Shown here: positions 25,273-32,377 of the stretch, piece after piece
How positions within the stretch are numbered: the first letter of the stretch is position 1
Layout of the letters: the number at the start of each line of letters is the position of its first letter
DNA from: Candidatus Saccharibacteria bacterium UBA2018
Lineage (GTDB): Bacteria; Patescibacteriota; Saccharimonadia; Saccharimonadales; Saccharimonadaceae
Length of the DNA stretch: 64,000 nt
NCBI GenBank assembly: GCA_002335175.1
Contig: DDCA01000002.1
Location: forward strand, 62,001-126,000
Reading direction: 5' to 3'
Program-made: the position numbers and the translations under genes
The notes under the pieces: model-generated
The model's input: only the letters and a program-made list of their open reading frames with translations
Databases searched by the model: none
What the model was told of the DNA's origin: nothing

Positions 25273-25680
25273 ATGAAAACTTTAATTCAAAATGCGCTCC
25301 GAGGCCTGCTGCTGGTGCCGATTATGGCGCTTGGCGTCAGCTTGGCCGTTCCAGCAATGGCTCCAGCGTACGCTGCAAGTGGCGATGACCTCGGTATCGA
25401 CGAGGGCGCCGGCGCAGCCCAAGGTAACGACCAGTCGGCTGACTTGTTTGGTAATGACGGCGTCTTCCGTACCATCACCAATGTACTGCTCTTCCTGATT
25501 GGTGCCGTTTCGGTCATCATGCTCATCATTGGTGGTATTCGCTACACCATTTCTGGCGGCGACAGCGCTGCGGTCACTTCAGCCAAGAACACTATTCTGT
25601 ACGCAATTGTCGGTATCATCGTGGCACTACTCGCCTACGCAATCGTCAACTTCGTACTTGGCAGCTTCATCGACAATTAG
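25273..25680 (+). CDS. VirB2/TrbC-like pilin candidate, last gene of the operon
   Basis: 135 residues. Signal peptide ending APAYA (about 1-35), short mature N-terminus (GDDLGIDEGAGAAQG), helix 1, loop TISGGDSAAVTSAKNTILYA, helix 2. AGAAAGGA precedes the ATG by 11 bases. Closest in sequence to the detached copy at 28316-28723. A hairpin terminator follows. Confidence 0.82.
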   Translation: MKTLIQNALRGLLLVPIMALGVSLAVPAMAPAYAASGDDLGIDEGAGAAQGNDQSADLFGNDGVFRTITNVLLFLIGAVSVIMLIIGGIRYTISGGDSAAVTSAKNTILYAIVGIIVALLAYAIVNFVLGSFIDN

Positions 25681-25695
25681 TCTAAGCTTCCCAAT

Positions 25696-25729
25696 AAAAA
25701 TAGCTTCCCTGACCGGAAGCTATTTTTTA
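25696..25729 (+). terminator. Terminator of the pilin-like operon
   Basis: ATAGCTTCC / GGAAGCTAT nine-pair hairpin (25700-25723) followed by a T-rich tail. Confidence 0.85.
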
Positions 25730-25752
25730 TTCAGATGCGTTATCGTGACAAA

Positions 25753-25784
25753 CAAAAACGCCCGGCTCGCTCCGGACGTTTTTG
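25753..25784. terminator. Bidirectional terminator between pilin operon and hsp20
   Basis: AAAACGCCCGG / CCGGACGTTTT hairpin with A and T tracts on both sides. Ends hsp20 on the minus strand and backs up the plus-strand terminator. Confidence 0.8.
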
Positions 25785-25799
25785 GTGCTAGGAGTGTAC

Positions 25800-26285
25800 C
25801 TAGCTAATCATGATTTTCTTGGCTTGTTCCTGCTTGACCTTGCCAAAGCTGATGGTCAGGACACCGTCCTTTAGCATAGCCTCAACTTCGTCTTCCTTCA
25901 CGGCAACAGGTAGCGCTACGGTGCGGCTGAATTCGCCCCAGTAGCATTCCTGGATGTGCCAGTTGGTGGCATCGGTGTCGTCGCCGCTCGAAAGCGTACC
26001 GCTGATAGTAAGGATGCCATCAGAAATGCTGACGTCTAGGTCTTCTTTGTTAACGCCGGCTGTGCGAGCCTTAACGACCAGTTTTTCCTCAGTCTCGTAG
26101 ACGTCGACAGCGAGCTGCCCGGGAAAATCTTCCTCGGCATCGTCCCAGTTGGCGTCGTTGCTGGCTGGTGCATTGCTACCCTGTTGGGCATTGTTGTCTT
26201 GTTGCTGGGCGAGATCATCATCGTTCAAGAAGGCAGCTGCCAACTCGTCCTCAATGAGTAAATCGTCATTTTGTTTACGGGCCAT
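25800..26285 (-). CDS. hsp20: Small heat-shock protein, Hsp20/alpha-crystallin family
   Basis: 161-residue holdase chaperone that binds unfolding proteins without ATP. Seen: a low-complexity Asn/Gln/Asp-rich N-terminal arm (about 1-50), an alpha-crystallin domain (about 52-150) with VDVYETEEKLVVKART, GILTISGTL and the closing DGVLTISFGK motif. The typical C-terminal I-x-I is not obvious. GGAGGAAAT precedes the ATG. Monocistronic. Confidence 0.93.
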   Translation of the reverse strand: MARKQNDDLLIEDELAAAFLNDDDLAQQQDNNAQQGSNAPASNDANWDDAEEDFPGQLAVDVYETEEKLVVKARTAGVNKEDLDVSISDGILTISGTLSSGDDTDATNWHIQECYWGEFSRTVALPVAVKEDEVEAMLKDGVLTISFGKVKQEQAKKIMIS

Positions 26286-26392
26286 AGATTTCCTCCACTT
26301 CCTCTCGGCTCTATTGACAGATAGTCCCCATCAGTATAACTAATGCTTATTGTATAATCAACGCTAACGACCCCTTAAACGTAAAAAGTACA

Positions 26393-27061
26393 ATGATTGA
26401 TGAAATATTACAAATAGTCGCTCCACACCACTGTTACGGATGTGGCAATTCCGGCGCAGTCCTATGCCCTAATTGTAAATATGACATCATAGATGAAGCT
26501 TCAAGCGGCTGCATTGTCTGCCAAAACCCTGCAATTGGTGGCATCTGTTCAAACGACATATCTACGTACGACAAGGCATGGTACGTTGGTGACCGAGCCG
26601 ACGCTCTGCGACGAACTATCGACGCCTATAAATTTGAACGAGTCCGGGCAGCTCACAAGCCCCTGGTAGACCTGTTGAACAGCCACTTGCCCGTTCTGCC
26701 TTTCGGTACTGCCATTGTCCCTGTACCAACCATTGCTACGCACATTCGCCAGCGTGGCTACGACCACACGAAGCTAATTGCTAGGCGTTTGGCTGCTATA
26801 CGTAAGCGTTCTTTTCTCGATATATTAGCGCGGAAGTCCGACTCTATGCAGCGCGGTGCTTCGCGTAAGCAACGGTTTGCCCAAGCCGAAACAGCGTTTA
26901 TTTGTCGTAAAGCCCTGGATCCAACAGTTCCCTACTTGTTAATAGATGACATTATGACGACCGGCGCAACACTACGATATGCAGCAAAGACCTTGAAAGA
27001 TGCCGGTGCGGACGAAGTGTGGGTCGCTGTTCTGGCCCGCCAACCACTTGATAGGCATTGA
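26393..27061 (+). CDS. comF: ComF family phosphoribosyltransferase-like protein
   Basis: 222 residues. N-terminal zinc-finger-like cysteines (CYGCG, CPNC, CIVC) and a C-terminal PRT-fold domain with VPVPT, RGYDHTKLIAR, FAQAETAF and the PRPP-binding loop LLIDDIMTTGAT. ComF proteins take part in uptake of transforming DNA in competent bacteria, which is of interest beside a T4SS-like locus; a link is inference. Family length is normal. Divergent from hsp20. Confidence 0.92.
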   Translation: MIDEILQIVAPHHCYGCGNSGAVLCPNCKYDIIDEASSGCIVCQNPAIGGICSNDISTYDKAWYVGDRADALRRTIDAYKFERVRAAHKPLVDLLNSHLPVLPFGTAIVPVPTIATHIRQRGYDHTKLIARRLAAIRKRSFLDILARKSDSMQRGASRKQRFAQAETAFICRKALDPTVPYLLIDDIMTTGATLRYAAKTLKDAGADEVWVAVLARQPLDRH

Positions 27062-27092
27062 CATATTACCCATTTTATAATTAAATATAAAA

Positions 27093-28052
27093 ATGACACA
27101 TTCAGATCCAATCCCCGGTAACGGCGGTGATGATTCTTATGACATCGACTCCGAGCTGCATTCGCTTCTCGATGCCAAAAAAATAGAAGATATTGAGTTC
27201 GGTGAGTTTGACCTTCAGAATAGCATGCGTGAAGACGAAATGGTCAGGCGCCTTCTTGATGATAATTTTCCGTTACTGCCTGAAATCTTGGAAATTAGAA
27301 CACAGCTGGGCGAAGAGTCTGGCTTGACTGTAGTATATGAGCATCTCGTGGCCAGAGCTGGCGAACTGCGCGACGAATTCGCGTCAACACCAGACCCAAG
27401 TGAAGAATTGAAGCATGACTACCAGTTAACGTACCTCCAAAGTAGGCTAGTCATAGCCATCCAACAACTCGCGGCTGCAAAAGGCGCGCAAGAATCTGTG
27501 TTAGACCAAGCTCAAAAAATCGAAGACAGCGGTGATATAGAGCTGGCAAACATGTGGCGTGAATTTGCGTATGAAACTCGAAAAGATGCCGAGGCTCAGG
27601 CGCTAACAAACGAGTCGCTTGGCGAGAAAACAGCCACTCGCATACTTTCGGCTATCGCTCCTGAATTCAAGGGCGAATCTCTGTTGCCTATCACTGCGGC
27701 ATCCCAAGAGTACCTGGTGGTATACCGCTTAAAAGAAGAAAAGTCCGACGACGACAGAACGGAAGTAAAAGCATATACCAAAAAGGCTCGGGAAATACTG
27801 GAATCAAAACTTTCGGATGGCCAAAGGCAGCATCCCGACTTTGAAGGTTTCGCATTCATGCTATGCAACGCAGCTGCGCGAGCCACACTCGAACCAAAAC
27901 ACACGCTAGGGCTTACCTCTATGCAACAAGGCACGTACCGGCTAATGATTGACTACAATGTAGCCGATGCCGTGAACACCGGTCCTCAAATAGGTATAGA
28001 TCCCGTCGAAGTACGAGCGATTTACGAAGATATTCTTGCGCGGCTCTCATAA
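27093..28052 (+). CDS. Conserved-looking soluble protein of unknown function
   Basis: 319 residues, no signal peptide or membrane helix. The N-terminal 60 residues are acidic; the rest is predicted mostly helical with many Glu/Gln/Ala. No motif recognised. TATAAT lies 11 bases before the ATG, so the mRNA would have almost no leader. Codon use resembles its neighbours. Follows comF by 31 bases but has its own -10 element. Confidence 0.75.
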   Translation: MTHSDPIPGNGGDDSYDIDSELHSLLDAKKIEDIEFGEFDLQNSMREDEMVRRLLDDNFPLLPEILEIRTQLGEESGLTVVYEHLVARAGELRDEFASTPDPSEELKHDYQLTYLQSRLVIAIQQLAAAKGAQESVLDQAQKIEDSGDIELANMWREFAYETRKDAEAQALTNESLGEKTATRILSAIAPEFKGESLLPITAASQEYLVVYRLKEEKSDDDRTEVKAYTKKAREILESKLSDGQRQHPDFEGFAFMLCNAAARATLEPKHTLGLTSMQQGTYRLMIDYNVADAVNTGPQIGIDPVEVRAIYEDILARLS

Positions 28053-28142
28053 ATAAGAGAGGGCAAGTTTGCGCTCACTTTGTTCGCTTCTCCGCTTTGC
28101 TACGCCGAACTCCTCGTTCAAATCTCGCATTTCATCAAGAAG
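28053..28142. repeat. Intergenic sequence sharing a motif with 29170-29235
   Basis: Contains TTCGCTTCTCCG ... CTTTGCT ... GCCGAA, also present at 29197-29235 beside another tRNA. No gene seen. Possibly a small dispersed intergenic repeat. Confidence 0.35.
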
Positions 28143-28171
28143 AAAACCCGCTAAGCATAAAGCTTAACGGG
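28143..28171 (-). terminator. Terminator downstream of tRNA-Ser(UGA)
   Basis: Minus strand: hairpin with CCCGTTAAGC-type arms (28147-28171, one mismatch) followed by TTTTC. Confidence 0.7.
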
Positions 28172-28179
28172 CATTCTCC

Positions 28180-28267
28180 TGGCGGAGAGGGCGAGATTCG
28201 AACTCGCGGTGAGTTGCCCCACGCTTGTTTTCAAGACAAGTACCTTAAACCACTCGGTCACCTCTCC
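28180..28267 (-). tRNA. tRNA-Ser (anticodon UGA)
   Basis: Complete class II tRNA on the minus strand: GGAGAGG/CCTCTCC acceptor stem, D arm, anticodon loop CTTGAAA with TGA at 34-36, long variable arm typical of serine tRNA, T loop TTCGAAT, discriminator G and encoded CCA. Confidence 0.95.
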
Positions 28268-28315
28268 GTACAATGACCTATTCTAACAGAGGTAGCTACC
28301 TGGAATCAACAGTAA

Positions 28316-28723
28316 TTAGACGTTTGTGCCGTTGCTTGTGCCGCCGGTAAAACTATCGAGCACGAAATTAATGATGGCGTATGCCAGTAGGGCGACGATA
28401 ACGCCAACGATTGCGTATAGAATGGTGTTCTTGGCTGCGGTCACAGCAGTACTATTTCCGCCGGAAATGACATAACGCAAGCCGCCAATGATAATCATGA
28501 TGACCGAAATGGCGCCAAGTACAAACAGCAACACGTTGGTAATAGTACGGAAAATACCGCTTTGGCCGAACAGATTTGCTGTTTGGTCTGTCCCGCGGGC
28601 AGCGTCTGCCCCACCTTGGGCTGTCCCATCAAATCCAAACGCGACCGGTGCGACCAGAACGGATAGCGACAAAGCAGCCATCACGACGGCTGGGGTAAGA
28701 TTGCGGATAACGTGCTTGATCAT
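28316..28723 (-). CDS. Detached VirB2/TrbC-like pilin paralog
   Basis: 135 residues: signal peptide (about 1-30), short Ala/Gly-rich mature start, then helix 1, the loop VISGGNSTAVTAAKNTILYA and helix 2, ending in a Thr/Gly/Asn tail. Strongly resembles the protein at 25273-25680 over its whole length, implying duplication and relocation. AAAGGAG lies upstream. It stands alone between two tRNA genes, outside the operon, so it may be regulated separately or be a variant subunit. Confidence 0.82.
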   Translation of the reverse strand: MIKHVIRNLTPAVVMAALSLSVLVAPVAFGFDGTAQGGADAARGTDQTANLFGQSGIFRTITNVLLFVLGAISVIMIIIGGLRYVISGGNSTAVTAAKNTILYAIVGVIVALLAYAIINFVLDSFTGGTSNGTNV

Positions 28724-28976
28724 AGTTCGGCTGCTCCTTTGTTTTATAGCTTCTACTATAGCAAACCGAACTCATAAGTCTACCCGCCCGCCCCTGTTTC
28801 TGGTACAATTATTCGAGTCAGCCCTCTAGAATGTTCTAGAGAAAAGAGCAGCAATCAAGTGGCTGCTGCGTGAAACGCAAATTATTGGACGGTCTCCGTC
28901 CCCTTCAGCCTTCTTGTTACGGTTGAAGTACTGGGTTTCAAGCAGGAGCGACGCGTTGAGCGAAGCTTTAGTACAC
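28724..28976 (+). other. Structured leader upstream of tRNA-Ser(GCU)
   Basis: No CDS. An extended -10 TGGTACAAT (28801-28809) is followed by closely packed hairpins: CTCTAGA/TCTAGAG (28824-28841), AGCAGC/GCTGCT, GCGT-gaa-ACGC, GGACGG-tct-CCGTCC (28888-28902) and CTTCAGCC/GGTTGAAG. It contains CAAGTGGCTG (28856-28865), identical to the tRNA D-arm region, and CCGTCCCCTTCAGCC (28896-28910), the exact reverse complement of tRNA bases 28993-29007. It could be a precursor leader or a small RNA. Confidence 0.45.
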
Positions 28977-29069
28977 GGAGGAGTACCCAAGTGGCTGAAG
29001 GGGACGGTTTGCTAAATCGTTAGTACGGAGAGATCTGTAGCGGGAGTTCGAATCTCCCCTCCTCCGCCA
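28977..29069 (+). tRNA. tRNA-Ser (anticodon GCU)
   Basis: GGAGGAG/CTCCTCC acceptor, D arm, anticodon loop TTGCTAA with GCT, long variable arm, T loop TTCGAAT, discriminator G and encoded CCA. Reads AGU/AGC. Confidence 0.95.
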
Positions 29070-29070
29070 G

Positions 29071-29108
29071 AAAAATAACTCGGGACCAAAAGGTCCGGAG
29101 TTATTTTT
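29071..29108 (+). terminator. Terminator after tRNA-Ser(GCU)
   Basis: 11-pair stem AAAAATAACTC / GAGTTATTTTT with an inner GGACC/GGTCC helix, ending in a T run; directly follows the encoded CCA. Confidence 0.85.
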
Positions 29109-29340
29109 ATGCGAAGCAAGGGGGACTCGGACTCCGCGCTGATTTTGTGATATGTCACAAAATGCGGGAGTAGCGCTCGGCCGCAGGGCTCGCTTCTCCG
29201 TTCGCTTTGCTCACTTCGCCGAATCTCACCAGCTTCGCATGCCTATATCTCCCCTAGCACTGCTCATGCTATACATTTGTGTAGCACTTCGTTGATTCGG
29301 AAATAAATCCCAGCGTTCATTTCGCTCATGCTCCTCATGC
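29109..29340. other. Gene-free region with palindromes between tRNA-Ser(GCU) and 29353 gene
   Basis: GCGAAGC (29111-29117) and GCTTCGC (29233-29239) could close a ~130-base structure. Inside is a palindrome ATTTTGTGA/TCACAAAAT (29142-29163) and a T-arm-like GGACTCGGACTCC. It also carries the CGCTTCTCCG...GCCGAA motif shared with 28083-28113, and CTCATGCTATAC occurs twice, the second copy being the promoter of the next gene. No CDS seen. Confidence 0.35.
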
Positions 29341-29346
29341 TATACT
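29341..29346 (+). promoter_or_regulatory. -10 element, leaderless, for the 29353 gene
   Basis: TATACT six bases before ATG. An almost identical segment CTCATGCTATACAT occurs ~65 bases upstream and could be a second start site. Confidence 0.5.
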
Positions 29347-29352
29347 ATTCCC

Positions 29353-29925
29353 ATGCAACCAGAGCAGCCACCAACCCCTGTTAATCAGTCGGAAGAACCG
29401 CAACTCACGGAGTCCGATGACCAGATGCCCATGGAAGATGGGGGTACATCCGCTGAAGCAACAGGGACACAGCCGATCCAGTGGCAGGCACCGGAATACA
29501 TTCAACGGCCGCGCTCGCCGCTATGGTTCGTTGGGTTCTGGGCGAGCGTCGTCATTCTAATGGCTGTCGCTATCCTGGTAATAAAATCTTGGTCATTCGC
29601 CTTGCTAATACCGGCTATGGCCGTCGCGCTCGTTATCTATTCACACCGGCCACCGAGGCAGATTCAGTACGTACTCAGCGGCAAAGGCCTCTACATTAAC
29701 GACAAACTTCATCCTATCGAAGAGTTTCGCAGCTTTGGAGTACTACAAGAGGAGGCTATGCCGGCCCTGATGCTAATTCCTACCAAGCGCTTCCGGCTGG
29801 GGCTGACAGTTTACTTCCCTTCCGAGTACGGCGAACAAATTGTTGACCTACTGGGTGGCCGCTTGCCAATGAAAGACATGAAGCTCGATGCCTTCGACCG
29901 GATTGTCCGCAAGCTCCATATGTGA
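29353..29925 (+). CDS. Membrane protein with PH-like C-terminal domain
   Basis: 190 residues. Acidic Pro/Glu-rich N-terminus (1-50), two adjacent helices (about 58-80 and 82-98), then a cytoplasmic beta-rich domain (about 105-190) with the look of bacterial PH-like modules (YVLSGKGLYINDKLHPIEEF). Such proteins are common in CPR genomes, function unknown. Leaderless promoter. Stands before tRNA-Arg. Confidence 0.75.
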   Translation: MQPEQPPTPVNQSEEPQLTESDDQMPMEDGGTSAEATGTQPIQWQAPEYIQRPRSPLWFVGFWASVVILMAVAILVIKSWSFALLIPAMAVALVIYSHRPPRQIQYVLSGKGLYINDKLHPIEEFRSFGVLQEEAMPALMLIPTKRFRLGLTVYFPSEYGEQIVDLLGGRLPMKDMKLDAFDRIVRKLHM

Positions 29926-29975
29926 TTTGCTTCCCCACCTCTGTTATGTTACACTTAACCAAGTGTAAAAGCTGC

Positions 29976-30052
29976 GCACCCGTAGCTCAGCTGGATAGAG
30001 CGTCGGCTTGCGGAGCCGAAGGCCATAGGTTCGAATCCTGTCGGGTGTACCA
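29976..30052 (+). tRNA. tRNA-Arg (anticodon GCG)
   Basis: GCACCCG/CGGGTGT acceptor stem (terminal G-U), D arm, anticodon stem TCGGC/GCCGA with loop TTGCGGA (GCG at 34-36), T loop TTCGAAT, discriminator A and encoded CCA. Most bacteria read CGU/CGC with an ACG tRNA modified by TadA; a G34 tRNA-Arg is less common. Confidence 0.92.
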
Positions 30053-30065
30053 CGCACAGTAACTT

Positions 30066-30095
30066 AAATCACCTCAATACAATGAGGTGATTTTT
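30066..30095 (+). terminator. Terminator after tRNA-Arg
   Basis: AAATCACCTCA / TGAGGTGATTT hairpin, six-base loop, followed by T residues. Confidence 0.85.
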
Positions 30096-30133
30096 GGTTG
30101 AAGACAAGCCAAATTTGATTTTTAGCCCGGAAT

Positions 30134-30190
30134 TGAAAACGCCCCCTTCCAGGACGTTCCCAATTAGTGGTGGAAAGTCTGGAAGAGGGC
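30134..30190 (-). terminator. Long hairpin terminator of the GC-rich gene at 30201
   Basis: Minus strand: GCCCTCTTCCAG pairs with CTGGAAGGGGGC around a ~26-base loop, then GTTTTC. Similar long hairpins follow the other GC-rich single genes. Confidence 0.65.
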
Positions 30191-30200
30191 TGGACAGAGA

Positions 30201-30758
30201 TCAGTCGGTCATGGAACGGGGCACGTAGTCCTCGCCGAAGATGGCCTTGAGCAGGCGCTGCTCAGGGGTCAGACCATCTCTGCGGTCACGCTCCTGACGC
30301 TCGTGGCGCTCGATCAGCTCGCGGACAGCTTCCTCGCGGTACGGTCCATCGTTGGCGTACCGGAAGGTTGCCGTTTCTCCGTCGGGAGTCGCCTTGAACT
30401 CGTCGATCATCCGCTGCATCCGCTCGACATCTTCGTCGCTGACGTACACCGACACGGTCTGCTCGCCGAGGAACTCGCGCATACCTTCATCGATGCGACG
30501 CAGGTGCCTCGTCAGGGAGAGGCGCAATCCTGCGATCTCCTTGCCGACGAACTCGTCGAAGCGAGCCGCTTGGCCCCTGCCGGAGCCGTAGACCGTCTCG
30601 ATGAGCGTCTTGCCCTCGTGGTGCCGGATCGCGAGCTTCCACTTGTAGTTGTAGGCGATGTAGCGCTCGTGACCTTCGATGACCAGCTGGGGAACGTTGA
30701 GCTCGACCGGGATGGTCAGAGACATGTAGTTGTTGCTGATGTAGAGCGTGGCTTCCAT
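30201..30758 (-). CDS. GC-rich orphan gene, soluble protein of unknown function
   Basis: 185 residues from the ATG at 30758, which has AGGA ten bases upstream; the frame extends further 5' but that part is AT-rich and overlaps the promoter. No signal or membrane helix. Charged, with an Arg/Glu-rich C-terminal half (ELIERHERQERDRRDG). No family recognised. Third codon positions are almost all G or C, unlike flanking genes. Own consensus promoter and long terminator. Probably horizontally acquired. Confidence 0.7.
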   Translation of the reverse strand: MEATLYISNNYMSLTIPVELNVPQLVIEGHERYIAYNYKWKLAIRHHEGKTLIETVYGSGRGQAARFDEFVGKEIAGLRLSLTRHLRRIDEGMREFLGEQTVSVYVSDEDVERMQRMIDEFKATPDGETATFRYANDGPYREEAVRELIERHERQERDRRDGLTPEQRLLKAIFGEDYVPRSMTD

Positions 30759-30890
30759 TGCTGTTACTTCCTGCTCGTAACCGAAACTTTCGGTCAGGCA
30801 AATAAACCATAAAAAATTGTGGGCTATTTGCCTGCCAAAAGGATCAATCTCTGCAAATGTACTCCGGAGCTGATGCTCAACGGTTTGTAT

Positions 30891-30919
30891 ATTATAGCAA
30901 AAAAAGTAAAATATGTCAA
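30891..30919 (-). promoter_or_regulatory. Near-consensus sigma-70 promoter of the 30201 gene
   Basis: Minus strand: TTGACA, exactly 17 bases, TATAAT. Both hexamers are perfect. It leaves an untranslated leader of roughly 125 bases before the ATG at 30758. Confidence 0.8.
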
Positions 30920-31022
30920 TACTAAGAAAGATGACTAGTATGCCGCATCTTTTATTTAGCTTGTGCTTTATGAGGTTATTTGCGAGAATATCTGCAGGAT
31001 TACTTAATACAGATAGGCACAG

Positions 31023-31676
31023 ATGAAGCAAAGCAATCGGAAACCATCGACATTCAGAACTGGACCCATGGGTACGAATCGAAATAAAAGTTCGCTCAAC
31101 TGGAAGATAGTTGGCCCACTCATTGTGGTTATCATGGTGGGGGCTTTTGGTGTTTGGAAACTCATCGATACATATGCGGCAACACCCACAAAGGTTTCAA
31201 TCAATGCAGGCGACTGGAAAACTTTCACAAGAGCAGGTGTTATTCAGGAAGACGGCAAGAATGTGCTTGAGCTAAAGAAAGCCACAACTGTTTCATCTAC
31301 TGCAAGTACATCTCTAGCGGACAGCAGTGTTCCCGGTGGTTACGTGCACCTGAAGAAGCTTACTAACTTTGTAGTCGCGAATAAGACTAAGAAGGTGAAT
31401 CTTTGTGTTACGGCTAAACGTGTACAAAATGTCACCACTAGCACGATACTGAGAGTTCAGGCACGAAGCATGGCTAATACAGGTGTGCAAGCATCGTATT
31501 CTAAATCCAAGGACTTTGCGCTCGCAAATAGCTACAAGGAATACTGCTATAACTTCTCGCTAATTTCTCAGGATGGGATCAACTATTATGCGTATTACGG
31601 GGCACAAGTATATCTCTGGGCATCAAATAGCAATACGCAGGTAAGAGTTAAGGCGGTCGAACTACGCCTTATTTGA
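31023..31676 (+). CDS. Membrane-anchored surface protein, beta-sandwich-like
   Basis: 217 residues. Basic N-terminus, one anchor helix (about 28-50), then a Ser/Thr/Lys-rich outside domain predicted as beta strands, with one pair of cysteines. It resembles carbohydrate-binding jelly-roll modules in pattern only; no family claimed. Starts three bases after an A/G-rich stretch without clear ribosome site. A hairpin terminator follows. Surface attachment is inferred. Confidence 0.72.
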   Translation: MKQSNRKPSTFRTGPMGTNRNKSSLNWKIVGPLIVVIMVGAFGVWKLIDTYAATPTKVSINAGDWKTFTRAGVIQEDGKNVLELKKATTVSSTASTSLADSSVPGGYVHLKKLTNFVVANKTKKVNLCVTAKRVQNVTTSTILRVQARSMANTGVQASYSKSKDFALANSYKEYCYNFSLISQDGINYYAYYGAQVYLWASNSNTQVRVKAVELRLI

Positions 31677-31736
31677 CGGAGTAATCCGTTAGTACTTCGG
31701 CTCTAATCTCGGCATGTATGCTGTACCAATAAAATT

Positions 31737-31761
31737 ACCTCACATTTGTGGGGTTCTTTTT
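31737..31761 (+). terminator. Terminator after the 31023 gene
   Basis: ACCTCAC / GTGGGGT stem (one G-T pair), four-base loop, then TTCTTTTTA. Confidence 0.7.
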
Positions 31762-31839
31762 ATTGAGGAACTACTTGCGTTGACTTGAATCACTCACGGT
31801 TGTGATTGTAATCAACGACGTGACTGGTTGTCTAATGTA

Positions 31840-31857
31840 CTATCGCCATGACGATAG
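31840..31857. repeat. Inverted repeat before the 31875 gene
   Basis: CTATCG / CGATAG arms around six bases, just upstream of AAAGGAGG. It could be an operator or an mRNA hairpin. Another inverted pair, AATCAC/GTGATT, lies ~55 bases upstream next to TTGACT. Confidence 0.35.
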
Positions 31858-31874
31858 ATCAAAGGAGGTATACA

Positions 31875-32249
31875 ATGAAAATTTTATTGGGACTGTTTTT
31901 ACTCGCCCATGGACTACTCCATGCTTCGTACCTTACCCCGAAGCCTGACGATCCAAACTACCCCTTTGACTTTCATAAAGGTTGGTTTCCCGATTTAGTC
32001 GGCCAAGCGGCGGGACCGATTGGCACTATATTAGTTGTCGTGGTCGTCGGAGCATTTTTGCTTGCAGCACTTTCGTTATTCGGTGTTCCCGGCTTTAGTA
32101 CATACGGCCAATTGTTTGTTTCGGTTGGCGCTATTGCATCTCTAATTCTTCTGGTACTCTTTTGGCATTCATGGCTAATTTTGGGGGTAGTTATTAACCT
32201 CGTGCTATTGGTCGGGATATATGCATTTGGATGGAAATTTGGGGCGTAA
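31875..32249 (+). CDS. Small four-helix membrane protein of unknown function
   Basis: 124 residues with four hydrophobic segments (about 1-18, 50-72, 78-96, 100-122). The first loop carries a PDDPNYPFDFHKGWFP stretch. The ATG at 31875 has AAAGGAGG eight bases upstream, much better than the ATG nine codons earlier. No family recognised. Stands alone. Confidence 0.75.
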   Translation: MKILLGLFLLAHGLLHASYLTPKPDDPNYPFDFHKGWFPDLVGQAAGPIGTILVVVVVGAFLLAALSLFGVPGFSTYGQLFVSVGAIASLILLVLFWHSWLILGVVINLVLLVGIYAFGWKFGA

Positions 32250-32314
32250 AATCACCGAGAAGCACAGGCGAAATAGGAGTTAAGGGGTTTTCTTTGATTT
32301 GATATGATTATGTC

Positions 32315-32377
32315 ATGTTGGATATCAGTTTTGAGGCTGAAGGTACTGTAGTTTACCTGGCGGGGCGGCTCTCGTGA
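32315..32377 (+). CDS. Possible 20-codon leader ORF coupled to the MFS gene
   Basis: ATG at 32315 opens a 20-codon frame (MLDISFEAEGTVVYLAGRLS) whose TGA overlaps the MFS start as GTGA. It could be a translational-coupling leader or a remnant; the peptide looks like the first strands of a STAS domain. There is no ribosome site and the frame is very short, so this is tentative. Confidence 0.3.
   Translation: MLDISFEAEGTVVYLAGRLS

Noticed and set aside
28814..28976. 4.5S/SRP RNA, 6S RNA or tmRNA
   Set aside because: The conserved SRP tetraloop helix and tmRNA ends are absent; the tRNA-Ser similarity explains part of the sequence better.
30759..31031. N-terminal extension of the 30201 gene to 31031
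   Set aside because: It is AT-rich, contains the perfect promoter 30891-30919, and a ribosome site precedes the ATG at 30758.
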